From NCBI GenBank assembly GCA_020747065.1, contig JAGMVK010000001.1, positions 1 through 64,000 on the forward strand: DNA of 64,000 bases, written 5' to 3'. Source of the DNA: Cadophora sp. MPI-SDFR-AT-0126. Taxonomy: Eukaryota > Ascomycota > Leotiomycetes > Helotiales > Ploettnerulaceae. The position numbers and the translations under genes are program-made. The notes beneath the pieces are model-generated. The model made no database searches and was not told the DNA's origin. It saw only the letters and a program-made list of their open reading frames with translations. This document shows, piece after piece, positions 33,623 to 46,199 of this stretch (positions within the stretch are counted from its first letter, which is position 1; the number at the start of each line of letters is the position of its first letter).

Positions 33623-35236
33623 ATGTCTGCTTCGCTGAGCGCAGTAAGTAGTGGCGTTCACCCCCTGTCTGGAGCTCTGTACATCATCCTGAGTGCCCAC
33701 GATGGTGTTGTTGAAGGGGAAGGTGCAACTTGGATTGTAACAATACATCAGACCAAAAACTGACAGAGTGTGATTTGGACTAGATTCGGAATCGTCGGAA
33801 GAAGACCGCAAAAAAGGGGTATAGAATCCGAAGTTTCTGTGTCTCCAAACCTGATATTGATTCGTGATTAGTGTCCAGTTTTGTTTGATGGTGTGCGGGG
33901 GAAGTGGGACTGGTATTTGCTACTACTCAGTCTGGACTCTGGTGTCATACAATTAACATTCTCCAAAGGTAAAACGACATTTGTAAACACGCTGTGTGGG
34001 AGAAAGATCCTGGAGAGCAAAGATTGTGACGATGCGTCGAATGCTCATCTGGAAGAGGGCGTGAGCATCAATCCAGTCACGGTTGGTAAGTGATTCCAAT
34101 GCCCGGGCCAGGAGAGAACTCTGACCATTTCCATAGAGCTAGAGATGGAAGAAGAGGGCACTCGAATCGCACTCACCGTTGTCAACACGCCTGGTTTCGG
34201 TGATCAGATCAACAATGAGGCGGGGTGAGTACTTGATACGAGGAGAGCCTTCCATTTCAAGCTGCTGATTTGTCACAGCTTTGGTGAGATTATCAGTTAT
34301 ATCGAGAGGCAGTACGACGAGATCCTGGCAGTAGATTGTCGGATCAAGCGTAAGCCACGTTTTCAGGATACTCGCGTGCATGCCCTCCTCTACTTCATCA
34401 CGCCAACTGGCCACGGGTTTGTCACTCCACTCTAGACTGGATATTTTTTCCTCGGAATCTTACACGTGACAGACTTCGAGAACTTGACATTGAGCTCATG
34501 AGACGACTCTCACCTCGCGTGAACGTCATCCCGGTGATCGGAAAGGCGGATTCTCTCACTCCTTTCGAGTTAGCGGCTTCCAAGAAATTAGTCATGGAAG
34601 ATATCGAGCACTACCGCATTCCAATCTATGACTTCCCCTACGATGAAGAGGAAGATGATGAAGACACTATTGAGGAAAATGCCGAGCTACGTGGACTTAT
34701 GCCCTTCGCAATCGTCGGATCCGAAGATGTCGTTGACGTATCTGGTCAGAAGATTAGAGCGAGAAAGTACCCCTGGGGAATCGTCGAAGTCGATAATCCG
34801 AAACACTCGGATTTTCTGGCTGTCAGAAGTGTGCTCTTGCAAAGTCATTTGGCAGATCTGAAGCAAATAACCCAGGATCTGCTTTACGAGAATTACCGCA
34901 CGGAGAAGCTTAGCAAGAGCGTAGAGGGAGGTGCTGAAGCGTACGTGGTCTCCATGACAAGCATAGACCATGACAGCGGCTAACCACGATCATAGTGACT
35001 ATTCAATGAACCCAGAGGATTTAGCTTCTCAGTCCGGCCGCATGACGGAGGAGCGTCTGATCCGTGAGCAAGAAAAGCTCAAGGAGATCGAGTTGAGAAT
35101 GCAGAAAGCTATCAATGAGAAGAGGCAAGAGCTTCTTGTTCGTGAGAATGAACTGAAGGAGTTGGAGGCGAAGATGTATCGCGAGCATCCAGGACAGCTC
35201 GAGGCCCCAACTTCGTCTGTTCAGGTCGAGTCGTGA
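33623..35236 (+). CDS. aspA: Septin, Cdc11/AspA type
   Basis: Eight exons (33623-33643, 33784-33818, 33872-33912, 33969-34085, 34137-34224, 34279-34416, 34473-34940, 34996-35236) encode 382 aa, the usual AspA length. The P-loop GGSGTGKTT is assembled across intron 3. TFVNTLCGRKIL, the CDDASNAH motif, FGEIISYIERQYD, HALLYFITPTGHG, the septin element LRELDIELM, the G4 motif GKAD and AELRGLMPFAIVGSED follow in order. The C-terminus is a short coiled coil (about residues 310-365). The protein would polymerise with other septins into filaments at septa and hyphal tips. The G3 motif reads NTPG (Asn codon 34184-34186) where DTPG is usual. The splice model restores every conserved block, so the N-to-C structure is well supported. 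Confidence 0.94.
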
Positions 35237-35520
35237 TTGCGGATGGCCTGACTTGGCTTTTGTTTATTCACTTCCGGAACTCCTGTATTGATATATCATT
35301 AGCAATTATTAATACTCGTTGGAACAGGACTCAGTATCGAAACCAAAAATTGAAGTTCTATAGATAGATGATGGTTGCTATGAGAGACTTCTCAAGTATC
35401 CGATCGCTGCTGCCAGGAGTACACTTCGCCTGTAGGCTGTCGCTTCAGGACCTCCAGCGGCCATTTAGGCGTGGGGCTCGGACCAGTGCAGTCCTGACAG
35501 CAGCCCATAGACAGCTCATC

Positions 35521-36007
35521 TCAACCATCTTTGCATGCGAAGTCCAAAACTAATCTGCCAATGTACGGCGAACCATCTTGCGGATTACCAGCAATGAGCC
35601 GAACTGTAGCTTCTGTCGAGGATAGGTCTGAGCCTTTGCCCATCTCATGACCAGTGATGATCCCATGTCGATCCCATTCACCTTCAGGACCATAACCCAG
35701 GACTCCAAAAATGTTGGACTTATCCTTTTTGGATATGATTCGAGAGTCTGCTGGGGGCACGAATGTATCTGGACTTGAGGTCCAATCAATCCCTAGTATT
35801 GATGTTTGTCCAGGTGCCATTTGACTCGAACATCAATGGATATCCTTTGGCAAGTTTAGGCTACCCAATGTCAGGTTTGCACCATATGAGACGAATATCA
35901 ACTCACCTCCTCTCTCAAGGTATCCCAAGTAGTAGCCATCTTGCTACTCGAATGTATAGTATGGAGTGAAGACCTCTCCAGCGCTGCCAGAGGAGGTGGG
36001 GCCACAC
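35521..36007 (-). pseudogene. Decayed unidentified gene fragment
   Basis: A single minus-strand frame runs about 160 codons to TGA 35521-35523. It has two in-frame stops: TAG 35944-35946 and TGA 35833-35835. The flanking text reads like real protein, for example EVFTPYYTF before the first stop, then YYLGYLERGGEL, and LGIDWTSSPDTFVPP after the second. The lower part (35521-35820) is open for 99 codons. I recognise no family. The stops fit Q-to-stop and W-to-stop transitions. It may instead be a spliced gene whose introns I failed to place. Confidence 0.4.
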
Positions 36008-36297
36008 ACACTTAAGTAGTCCTATCAACGATTGAAGAGAAGTTCGGGGTCAGCAAAGAGAGAATTAATTGTTGTGGAAACGAAACTGAATACAGAGACA
36101 GACGCGACTTTTTGTGCGGAAGGCCCAGATCGGAAGACTGCCAAGACATACCACGTGACTCAAAGACGTCCCTGATTCACGGGCCCAGCACCCCTCCTGT
36201 CCTCAACATCCCACCCCCTCCCATCTTCAAGATTCACCTACCTACGCAGCAACTCCTCTGGTAACTCCAAAGGAGCTCTGTTCTTCTTGACTCCACC

Positions 36298-37972
36298 ATG
36301 ATTATACTGCCACGCTTCTATCTCACTGCTGAGTATCAGCCGCAGCCACGAAGCATTGCACAAGGAGCGCAATACTGCAGCCATCTCGGTACCGCTTCTT
36401 CTTTGCATCTCTTTACGCTCCAGTTTCTTCCTGGCAGCGCTAGGAGTATTAAAATTTGGCTCATGGCTCCATCCATCACTTCAATTACCAATCCAATGCC
36501 AGACATCCTTCGCGGCAAAATGGCGTCCCCCCGGTATCACTTTCTGCTATCGATTCTATACACCTAGCACGTAGCCGACTGGACAATGCGATTGTACCAG
36601 GATATCTTCAATTGGGCCAGTCCATCAAATCCATTGCCAATTCAGAGTTAGTCGATTGGGCACTGCCGAGCATTCAGCATTACAGGAATATCCGTCTCCA
36701 GGAAGATGAAGTGACGCAGCAATTGAGTGAGTACAAGGCAGAGCTCAAGAGCATTATGGCGAAAGCCGAAACGCTCAACAATGATACTCTAGCCACCAAA
36801 AACAAGGCCACAAAGATGACATAGCAGGCCTTCAGAACCGGAGAAGCGCTAAAGGCTGAGGCAAAGCAGACATTGAAGGACTTGGAAGAGATCGTTGGCA
36901 AGCAAGAACTTCTGGACATGATCCAAGAGTTGTACGGTCAGGAATCCACCACGGCTACTGTTGTCCCTCCGCCAGAATCAATATCTGCCTTGCCCTTCAA
37001 TCTGACCTCGGCGTGCCAACAGCTTCCTGGTGGGCAGGAAATCACCGACTGGACCGTGGATGAAGCTGTAAAGCTCATCGACGAAATCAGCGAACAATGT
37101 CAGATCTTTCAGCCATTCCATTGTCAGATCTAACTATCAACTCTGTGCAGAACCGCGTCTCGAATGTCAGATATGACAATTCAGATCTGCTCAAGCAGGC
37201 GGAGAGACGCTGACGATTAACTACGGACCAATCCTTCGAGACTTCGCGCAGCGAGTCCTCAGTATTGACCACCAGTCTGCCACCCAGCCCGCATACTTCC
37301 TTATCGTCCGTTGATGGTGACAGCGGATCTGCTGTTCTCATCGACAAAGACTCACGTGCTTTGTTCGAGGAAATTGTCCGCTTGAGAAGCATTCAGGAGC
37401 GATTAATGTCTGTCATCGGACGAAGCTATCATCTCGGTCTGGCCATCCCTCACGAGTTTGTAGAGGAAATTTACCTTGGCATCGCTCTCCAGCACACAGG
37501 TATTCAAGCAAGAATCACGATTCCCACCTCCCCTGATCAAGCTATCACCCTCGCAGACTCCATTCCAAACCTACCAACAAAGCCAATCTCTCCTCGCTCT
37601 CCTTCTTACCTAAATACACTGCTCTTGGTTCTGAGGGCTGGCACTCGCGATAATGGGGACTTGAAGTACTGTCGCGAATTGGTGGGATTACATATACCTT
37701 GGCTGCTCAGCAACGTTCATGGGACCTGAGGTAAAACATTGCCAGACAATACCCCGTTGCTCTCAAGCATTTTCCGTACTATAGCTGTCACATACGGATG
37801 GAAAGCCTCGGCCTCGTGGCTCTGCTGATACTCACAGCATTTCTCAACGTGAGGCTCGAGGGTGGCATTATTGATGAAATATGGGATGCAATGTCGATAT
37901 TTATTGTCGATGTACGGTATGGCGACTTTTGGCAGGATTGGAACTCCCGTTTACCTCGCAGCGACTTCTTGA
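36298..37972 (+). pseudogene. Decayed gene with coiled-coil region, unidentified
   Basis: A frame from about 36456 reads through 36821 with a helical, charged segment (for example RLQEDEVTQQLSEYKAELK), meets TAG 36822-36824, then continues to about 37133 (KDLEEIVGKQELLDMIQELYG). Near 37,095-37,135 the coding signal shifts frame (a probable 1-nt indel or an unplaced intron). It continues through DLLKQAERR, a TGA at about 37,213, and a 154-codon open part (37265-37729) with RALFEEIVRLRSIQERL. Downstream stops are TGAs in positions where CGA or TGG would fit, to TGA 37970-37972. The pattern is a pseudogene of about 500 codons. The N-terminal start and family are unknown. Confidence 0.45.
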
Positions 37973-38254
37973 ACCATGGCTGGGATGACTGAGTCTGATG
38001 TACGTCGCGTGTCGTTCGTAACATAGCTAGGAACGTTCTTCCTCACTTCAGAGCGGCTTGCTGTCTTTTCAGATGCCAGTCTCACCAAACCGCAAGCTTG
38101 ACGGGAGAGCCGAGTCCATCGTGGGTACGCCGTTCCACCGTTTATAGTATTTACAATGTCCGCCAAGTATAGGAGTGAACGCCCTGGGTGGGTAGGTTGA
38201 CCATTGAAATTCTAGGCGCACTTTGTATTACTGCATGAGGTTCCGCCACATCCC

Positions 38255-40283
38255 CTACTTCGTACCTGGAGCATCCTTATACATATTTGAGCTCGAACCT
38301 TGATCCACCGACAAAGTCGGATCCATGCCGACAACCGCACCAGTCTGAAGGTTGTCGAGGTTCACCCGTGGCCCAGTGAAGTTTTTCTTTCCATCCACGA
38401 ACCATTGAACAATCGATATAACGAGAATGATGAAGAATACTACGACGCAGTAATCTATGGATTGTTAGACGATGGATTAATTCAAAACAGGCATGGATCA
38501 AGGAGGGGAGAATATTGTGATATGCCGCTTACTCATGTTTGTGCCCGTGACCGGAAGTTCTGGAGGAAACAGGAAGAGGGCTGTGGTGATAATCACATAA
38601 ATAATGCCAATCTGAGATACCAGTAGTCAGCGAATCTTGCTCTCGTAAAGGTATTACTGTCATACCAAGTTCGCGGTCCATCCGACCAGGGGTGATAATC
38701 TGAATGGCCTGGCTTCGGGAAGCATCCTCCTACCACGAATACAGTTGATAGCAATCGGGATACCATAAGAGACTCCAAGCGCGACTACCGAAGCTGAGAT
38801 GATCGCATTGAATGCGCTACAAATGATTAGAATGAAACGTCAACAAGTGCCGCGAGGATTTACCTGCTGGAGCCGAGGAAAATGCAGCCAAAGATCAAAA
38901 CGAGTGCGACATTGAGAAAAAGTGCGTTAAGAGGGAGTCCCAGCTTCGGATGAACCTTCTCGGATTAGTTTGGAGCTTAATCTAGAAACCAAAGAGTAAT
39001 ACCTTGGCAAAAACACGAGATACGGGCAGTCCGCCGTCTCTGCAATGTCCCGTCAGCAGCTTCAGTAGAACTAAATGGGTCCTAAATACCTAGCGAATGC
39101 GTATGTCATTCGACTCGAGGTAGTCATGATGCTAGTTGTGGCAAAAAGCAGACACACGAGGGGGAATCTGGCTTGTTAGAAATAACCAAAATTGCTGGAG
39201 GTCGAGTACTTACATCAGGAGACAAATTGCCCCGGCCTTATTCCCTGTAGCGTTGTAGAATATTTTCAGCAACGGCCCTGCCGTCGACTCGATAACGCCA
39301 TCAGGGCCATCAATATGGCCAGCAACGAAGAGCAATACCATGAGAAAGATGAAGCCAGTGAAGACTCCAATCAGGACACAAGTGTACATGATTCTTGGCC
39401 CAACCACTGCAGCATTCGGGATCTCCTCGATCATGTGTGCTACTGCATCAAACCCTGTCAGGGCAAGCCCTCCCTGCAGCAAACCCAGGAGCCAAGCAAT
39501 TCCATCTGGCCATCCCGTCTCGTTGATGAATTCGGTGAAGACATATTCTGCAGAAGTATAATTCGGGGACGCGCAGGCAAGAACGGTGATAGAAATGACG
39601 ACGAACCCAGTGATCGACCAGATGAATGCCGTTCTTGTGATGACCGGCAACGCTCCCGTCAGAAACGCATTCACCACGAATGCGATCAGGGTGTATCCAA
39701 TATACATAAGGAACTGATGCCATCTGTGAGGAACAAAGTCTGGGTGCATGAGTGAGATGACACCGATGATGAGCTGGCTCCCCAGCAGGCCTCCAGAACA
39801 TATAAGAGCTATCCAGCCACTGACGTTAATCCAGCCCGTGATCCAGCTGAGAAGGGGTACCCAGGGCTTCCAACTTATTACAGCAACCCACTGTTTGAAA
39901 TGATCAGCTCTGCTTCTTACATATTCATAACTTCGTCAAACATCCACATACATGATATTGTCCGCCCGCTGTTGGATACGCAGACAAAAACTCGGCAAGA
40001 GACACTGCCAGAGCCAAGTTGCAAACACCAGCGGCTACGAGATTGTGAGCTCAAGAACACAATTGATTTGAGGTGACTTACTTAGTAATCCCCACAGAAC
40101 AGAAGTCGGTCCTCCGCTAGGCAATGCAAGTGACAAGCTCGCAGCAAGTGCTGTCCAGGAATTAAGAATTGCAAATGCCAGACCCAGCATGGCCAGGGGA
40201 GAGAAATTCCTATTCAACTCGCTCTTGTGCCCTAGAGCAGCCAATTGAGCCGCATCGGCATCAGTTTCAGGGTTTGGAGGCAT
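38255..40283 (-). CDS. APC-family permease (GABA/choline type), second copy in window
   Basis: Nine exons (40283-40082, 40034-39952, 39890-39214, 39167-39090, 39039-39003, 38955-38864, 38816-38666, 38611-38533, 38454-38255) encode 532 aa. All introns are 46-78 bp with GT-AG ends. The N-terminal ALGHKSELNR motif and AEFLSAYPTAGGQYH signature match the permease at 15,007-16,824. Conserved blocks such as TGFDAVAHMIEEIPN, TTSSRMTYAFARDGG and SYGIPIAINC are restored by splicing. About 12 membrane segments. The ninefold splitting contrasts with the four exons of the first permease, so the two are not a recent duplication. It may belong functionally to the cluster at 15-28 kb, but a septin gene lies between. 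Confidence 0.92.
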
Positions 40284-41501
40284 GATTGCGTTGTTGATCG
40301 AGGCGATGTCCCAGACAAGTTTCCTGTGAGGGGCGGGCGGGCAGTTTTATCTTACATGAAGTGAGTCAAGATGCAGAGCAGATCACCAAGCAAAGCTTAT
40401 TCTTCGCTCCGAAGTCCACACTAGATCTCCATGATACCCGTTCTTAGAAGCCCGGTTCTGATAGGAGCTCACCAGATCCGACAAATAATGATTTCAAGGA
40501 TGAGATTCCTATGTCTCCGGAGGAGTGTCCTATGACAGTGACAGCCTTGACAGGCACTTAAAGATGATGGGGCAAATCCGTTGTTCTTCATACGTAACGA
40601 AGTCTTGAGTGGCCGTAGCAATCGTCCCTTCCGTCATCTTACATGCCTCTAGTCCATGCACTCTGCCCACCTTTGGTGATGATCCTTACTCAACTGTATG
40701 ACAGATTGCCGCCATCCCGAAGCTGGTCAGGGCACCCCGCATTCTTGGCAGGGTCTAGTATCGAGATCCAAATCCAGATCATGCTCTCGCTATCGTAATT
40801 GTTGTCAATGGAGATTCGGTCAGCGCAGTATGTCCAGTTTCTACTTGCCTCGTCGTTGGTCCATCCTCGAATTGCTGTGAGGAAAAGCGCATCAGTGGTG
40901 GAGGCTTGAGGATGGGATAGATGGGATGAGACAGGAGACAAGAGGAAGAGTGGAGGATCGGGTACTGCATGACATGATTCGCTTATCCAAAATACCAGTC
41001 CTGATTGGGTTGCTCTAGCCGAGATTTCGGAAAAGGAGAGGGGGCCCTGAGGTCGTTGACACTTTGCTGCATCTCCAGTCCTTTGACAAACTTTGGGCTA
41101 CATGTCACGAAAACCTCGTAGAAAGTTCCTATGCTACCACTATGCCTCCCTCACCCTGAGTGCTTACTCTCCTTCCCTATCTTCAATATTCGTGAGACTT
41201 CCTCAGAATGATATAGCACGGCTAGAAGCTTATTTGATGTACCAGGTGTAGGTGCAAGTTCTATTTGGATATGTCTGCGCTTCTGGCGATCGGACTTGTG
41301 TTGTTACATGGTAATGTTTCTTTCGCCAATTGTTTCGCCTTTAAATCCCATTGCCGAACTTTCAGATTTTGACCATGCAGTCTAATGGAGTCCACATGAA
41401 CTGCTAACGTGAACACGTATTGTGTCCTACAACACCGCCGAACCTCGTGCTTCCCCGTTTCCTCTGCGATATGTGTGCCTCGACATAACCCAGTCTAATT
41501 T
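40284..41501. other. Intergenic region, no gene seen
   Basis: This 1.2-kb stretch holds the second permease's promoter and the 3' flank of the BTB gene. The antisense frames at 40690-40970 are short, overlapping and featureless. Confidence 0.5.
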
Positions 41502-43272
41502 TCATAGCTCGACCATGTGGTATCTTGCGGTATCAATCCCGCCATCTTCGGGCTTGATCTGATCAGCGAACGAGGCAACGATTATGTCCTGTACTAATTC
41601 ATCAGGAAAGCGCTCTTTCTTGTGCTCCTCCGAGATTTGTGGAGGGAAGAGTAAGCACACATCGGCAATATATCTCCGTAGAGGATCGCCGTCCTCAGTG
41701 CTGTCGTAAACAAAATGGAAGGCTTTCGTCTGGATCTCGTCTTCTTTCCTTCGACGTGCCTCAAGAGCGTTGACAGCATCATTAGCAAGTCGCGGCATTT
41801 GTAATCTCTTGGCCAGTACCCAAAGACCCATGGTCCTTTGTTGAAATGGTGGGTCGCCACGCTTATTGATGACCCGTTCCATGTGTAGCCAGTTGATGAA
41901 CAGACCGAACACGTCAAGGCCGACGCCTTCGAGTGGTTTCAGTACAACTGGAAGATCCCTATCGCGAGCACAAGCATGCTGACACTCTTCTACGAGCAAG
42001 GGGCAATGCCACCGAAGGAAATCAGCATATATAGCGAACGTAGTCTGGCCAAGCGCGATGTTGATCATTTCGGAGTGTGGCTTTCTGTGAAGAGGAGTTA
42101 ACAAGTGCTTTGTGGACTCGAGATCGAGATACATACAATAATGTTGGTTTTTCGTTCATCTTAGCACTTGGTCTACTGGCCCTAAACTGTGGCTGGTTCT
42201 GCTGCCCAGTGAAAGTTCCATCTAGGGCTGATGACGAAAACGGTGGCAGGAAGTCGTCATGAACGTTTCGTTCTTCTGAGAGAACTCCGGTATAGCTCCC
42301 CTGCGAAGAACTGTTGGAAGACATAGACTTTGCTGATATCATTCCATAATCCTGGTACACGTCCCGCAGCTTGAATACCTTTCCTCTTGAAAGCTTTGGG
42401 ACTGTCAGTGGTTTCTTGGCTTTCAATTGCTTCCGTCGAGCGGCACGGCGAGGGGGACTTTGCTGCCTCGCGATGAAACTTTGTCTCCATCCTGTACTGA
42501 TACTTTTCAGCTTTCTCTGTTGGGGCGGTTGTTTGTTTTGGAGATACTGAATACCTGAATAGGTGCATGAGACTGGTGGTGGTGGTGGTGGTGAAAAGAA
42601 TTGAGATATTTCTGTGCTTGGGGAGCCAAGAGCAGACAGACCCCTCGAGTGGAATGCAGAAATTGGATCGAACCTTAAGCTAGTGTCGGTGAAGAATCCC
42701 GGAGAGATTATATCGGGGGTTGTCTCGATTGACGATAGTGTTTGGGAGAAGGGAAGGATCTCCGGTGATTTCTCTGCTTTGAACAGGCTTTGATACCTTG
42801 GGATTAGAGGTTCAATGGGTGCTGACATTGGCTCTATCTTTGTTGTGGACTTCCGTTCAACTTCAACAGATTCTTTTGGAAGATTGTGGCATAGATTTCT
42901 GAGTGCCTGACCGGAATCACACAATGACCGCGCTCGCACTGGTGTGTTATGATCTAATGCCTCATCTTTTACTGGTAGTCCTGGGTCTTCATCATCCGAA
43001 ACTAAGTCGATAACGGTAAGACTTTTCCGTGACCTGACAAAAGGACTTTCGACTTTTATGTGATCGGAAATTTTGCTTGCAATGTGTTGCTTCATCTTTT
43101 TGTTCTGCTTATTCGTGATGTAGTGTTCAAAAGCCTGCGCTCGCTCAAGCACAGGTTCTGTTTCGGTTGGCCTCGAAGTAACAAGCAGTGTTGGGCTTGC
43201 CGGTGGGCTGGGACTGAATCGAGTTGAATCATGGTCTTCATCCTTGGAGATCTCCTGTCCCATTATACCCAT
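41502..43272 (-). CDS. BTB/POZ-domain protein with long disordered N-terminus
   Basis: Two exons (43272-42137, 42084-41502; 52-bp intron) encode 572 aa. Residues 1-380 are low-complexity, Ser/Pro-rich and basic, with a proline run (SPPPPPPPVS) and basic clusters (PPRRAARRKQLKAKK) that could be nuclear localisation signals. VIDLVSDDED (about residues 87-96) matches a SUMO-interacting motif: hydrophobic core followed by acids. Residues about 383-490 resemble a fungal BTB/POZ fold (INIALGQTTFAIYADFL, then LDVFGLFINWLH and VLAKRLQMPRLANDAV), of the type found in many uncharacterised fungal proteins. A second ATG at codon 4 could also be used. A nuclear scaffold or adaptor role is plausible but not shown. 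Confidence 0.8.
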
Positions 43273-46199
43273 GAATTTCTGGGGCCTTTTAGAAGGCGAG
43301 AAGCTTCGCGCGCAGGACCTGATGAATGCGAGAAGAATCGTGTGAGTGGCGAGGTTTGATTCCTATCGTGAGTTGAAGAGTGAATTTCTGCCAAATGAAA
43401 GTAGATTGATGGAGAAGGCAAGCTAATCTTGATGTAAGAAAATGGCACGGATATGATAAAGTTAACGGATGAGATTTGGAGGAAGAAAGATGTGTGTCAA
43501 GTTAAGGTTGTACTGAATGCTTTGAAACAGAGCTACAGTGAGTCTGTAGGTAAAGACTTGATGAGTGGTAAGATTATCTGAAGTTGTTCGCTCAATGGAA
43601 TAGTGAGTTGTGACCCTGAGGAACATTGTGATACTTGACAAGAGGCGAGACTAGCCGAGGAAAAATCAAAGACTACAACAAAATGGGAGAAACCAACATT
43701 GCACCCTCGAATGAAATATCAGATCTCATTGATCACTCAGTAGGAATTGAGGATAGCTCAAGCACATTATTGTGTTCTCTAACTTGCAGACACTGAGCAC
43801 TAGCAGATGTTTACGTATCAGTGAAGCCATGGTATGCTAGAAGTAGTGAAGAAGGGATCGAGAACAAAGTACGCCCCCTCCCAAAGAACTTCATCCAAAT
43901 GTATCCCAGCAGTCAACCAGATTGTGAGAACACAGCACTACGAATAGGGACGTAGATCACAGCTTTTTGTTGGCATACTTTTTGAGTATTCGCCTCAAGA
44001 TCCACTCCAAGGATACCGAATATTTGCTGAGACAGGTGAAGCTGGAGAAAATTCTGGACTGGCCGTGCAATGGTAATATAGACGCAGGAAGGAGTGGCTA
44101 GTCCTTGCGACTCCTCAGATTGTATCATGATGCTCGTAAGATTCAGGTTCTGGGGAGCCGTCCCCTCTTGTCAGCCCCAACTAAATAGATTGGATTTTTG
44201 CCAGGCTTCACCGGACCATCAAGATAATTAATTGAGTCAACAAGGAGAAGTCGCCTCTCAGCAAGGCAGTCCCATCACTATCTCCTCTTATGCCAGAAAC
44301 GGACACTGAGCAGCACTCTTAGTCCTCTCGCCTTATGAGAATCAAAAGTTACCCCGCCTCTACATTACCAGACTCCGACACTATTCTTGATCTCTCCTCG
44401 TCTCACCAGAACTCGTCCGTCCCGCTCAGCTGCAAGAATCCCCTTCCAGAAGCATGTAGAACACAGCTGTCACATGCCGATTCATCCATCACCTTTGCTA
44501 CCCCTGAGACAACACGGAACGGGGGACCCCGCATGCCCGCCAGCCTTCTTCGATGCAACATAAACGTCTCCGACCAACATTCAAAGCACACTCTCGAGCT
44601 TCTAGAACTCTTCCAGAACAGTTAGAGCCAGCAGCAGTTCTCAGCAAGCAGCGGAAAAATTCCCTCACTGGTATGATTGACACTTGGCGCACTCGTAACA
44701 GGACTACTTACTTGATACTGCCAAAGCATAAACATGCAAACGAGCTTGACCACACCTCCGAACATTATTCCGACTACTATTGAATTAAATCAATTATCAT
44801 ATGCCAACTTTGACATCAACCCACTGCACAGAACAAGCTTCTACTTCCACACTACCACCCACCATCACCCGCCGACACCCACCTCCCACATTCGTTCCAA
44901 GGCCAGCCCAGGGTGGGATTACCCGAGATTCCACATCCGTAATCAACGACCTGCACGACCACACGTCCAACACAATAACTCGGCCATTATAGGGAATTTA
45001 GATTGCCCACAAATTAGACCGCGATGTCTGTGCAGGCAGGAATCTGCACCCCAGATCGCGTGGCCTGCAGACAGAGTCCTGTCAGTTCTGAGTGACAGGA
45101 CAAGCGTCGGCGTGCCCGCCTATATGTCTCGTGTGCTATTAATACCGCGTTGGCGAATGGGAGGGAATGTCTTCGGGGCAGGGAACCGAAAATCCGTAGA
45201 GGCTGCTAGGGAGGGGCTCACATGCTCATTCATGTCTTGATTCTGGACACTCACTCGTGTGGCTGTTTAGGGGGAGAATTCCCCTGAAAGCTACCGAAGA
45301 AAGGGAGGGAACATGGACAGTATACAAGAGAGGGCGAATGGCATGAGGAAGTTGGGATTTCAGTTGGCTACGGGAAGACGGTGAAGATATTCTATTTGCC
45401 GGGTACTGCATGCAACCAGCGCCTAATTGGAACGCTAATGTTTGCTTGCCTGGCTGCTTGATTGTCCTTCCCTGTTCATTGCATTGCGTTGCAGCTGCTC
45501 CATTTCCCAAAGCGAACCAGACGATATGCCCCAGCTCCATCTATCCTGCTCCGTAAGCCTACAGATGGACTGATCAAACAATTGGACCGGGTAGTGTTTT
45601 AACAGAAACTATTTTGCACAACCGGAGAAATTCGATCCAAAAAGAGTAACAACGCCTGTCATCCCCTCGCTTGGCAAGAAGAAGAAAAATATCATTGCTA
45701 GGTCAGGAGGGAGAGAACAACACCTCGGCAAAAATCAAGACTTCTATGTAATGTTGTGGTGTATGTGGCGGGGGAGTTCGGATGAAGAAAGTCAAATTTG
45801 TGGTATAAATCGATATGTGTAGAAATCATGAGATTGATATAACGGGTATCGAAGTTGATCATTGGGCGGAAGCAGAGAAGGCAAAGCGAGGTGTGGTGGT
45901 TATGCGGAAAGATGTCGGATTAAATTTCCAACATGCCGTAGTCCAGATCTTTGGGACGGTGGCGTCAAAGTAGGTGTGTCTCGTGTCGTCGTCAAACATA
46001 TCGTTTGTAGTAAGGCGTCGTATCTCTTAGCTGTCATTCGTGGCGCATGGTAAGAGGCTTGCGTGGTTGATATTGGCTTATAGAAAGCCAGACTCAGCCA
46101 GAACCCTATAATTCGACCAACTTGGTAAGCACATTTCTTCTACACCCCCAAATAGGCAATTGTGGCTTGCAGGCATTCTCATATTTGCTCCTTAGGGCT
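43273..46199. other. Gene-poor stretch of 2.9 kb
   Basis: This interval contains only short open frames on both strands (for example 43913-44128, 44734-45240 and 45226-45540) with biased, domain-free translations. No repeat or transposon signature was seen. It includes the BTB gene's upstream region and the 3' flank of the RasGEF gene. Confidence 0.45.
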
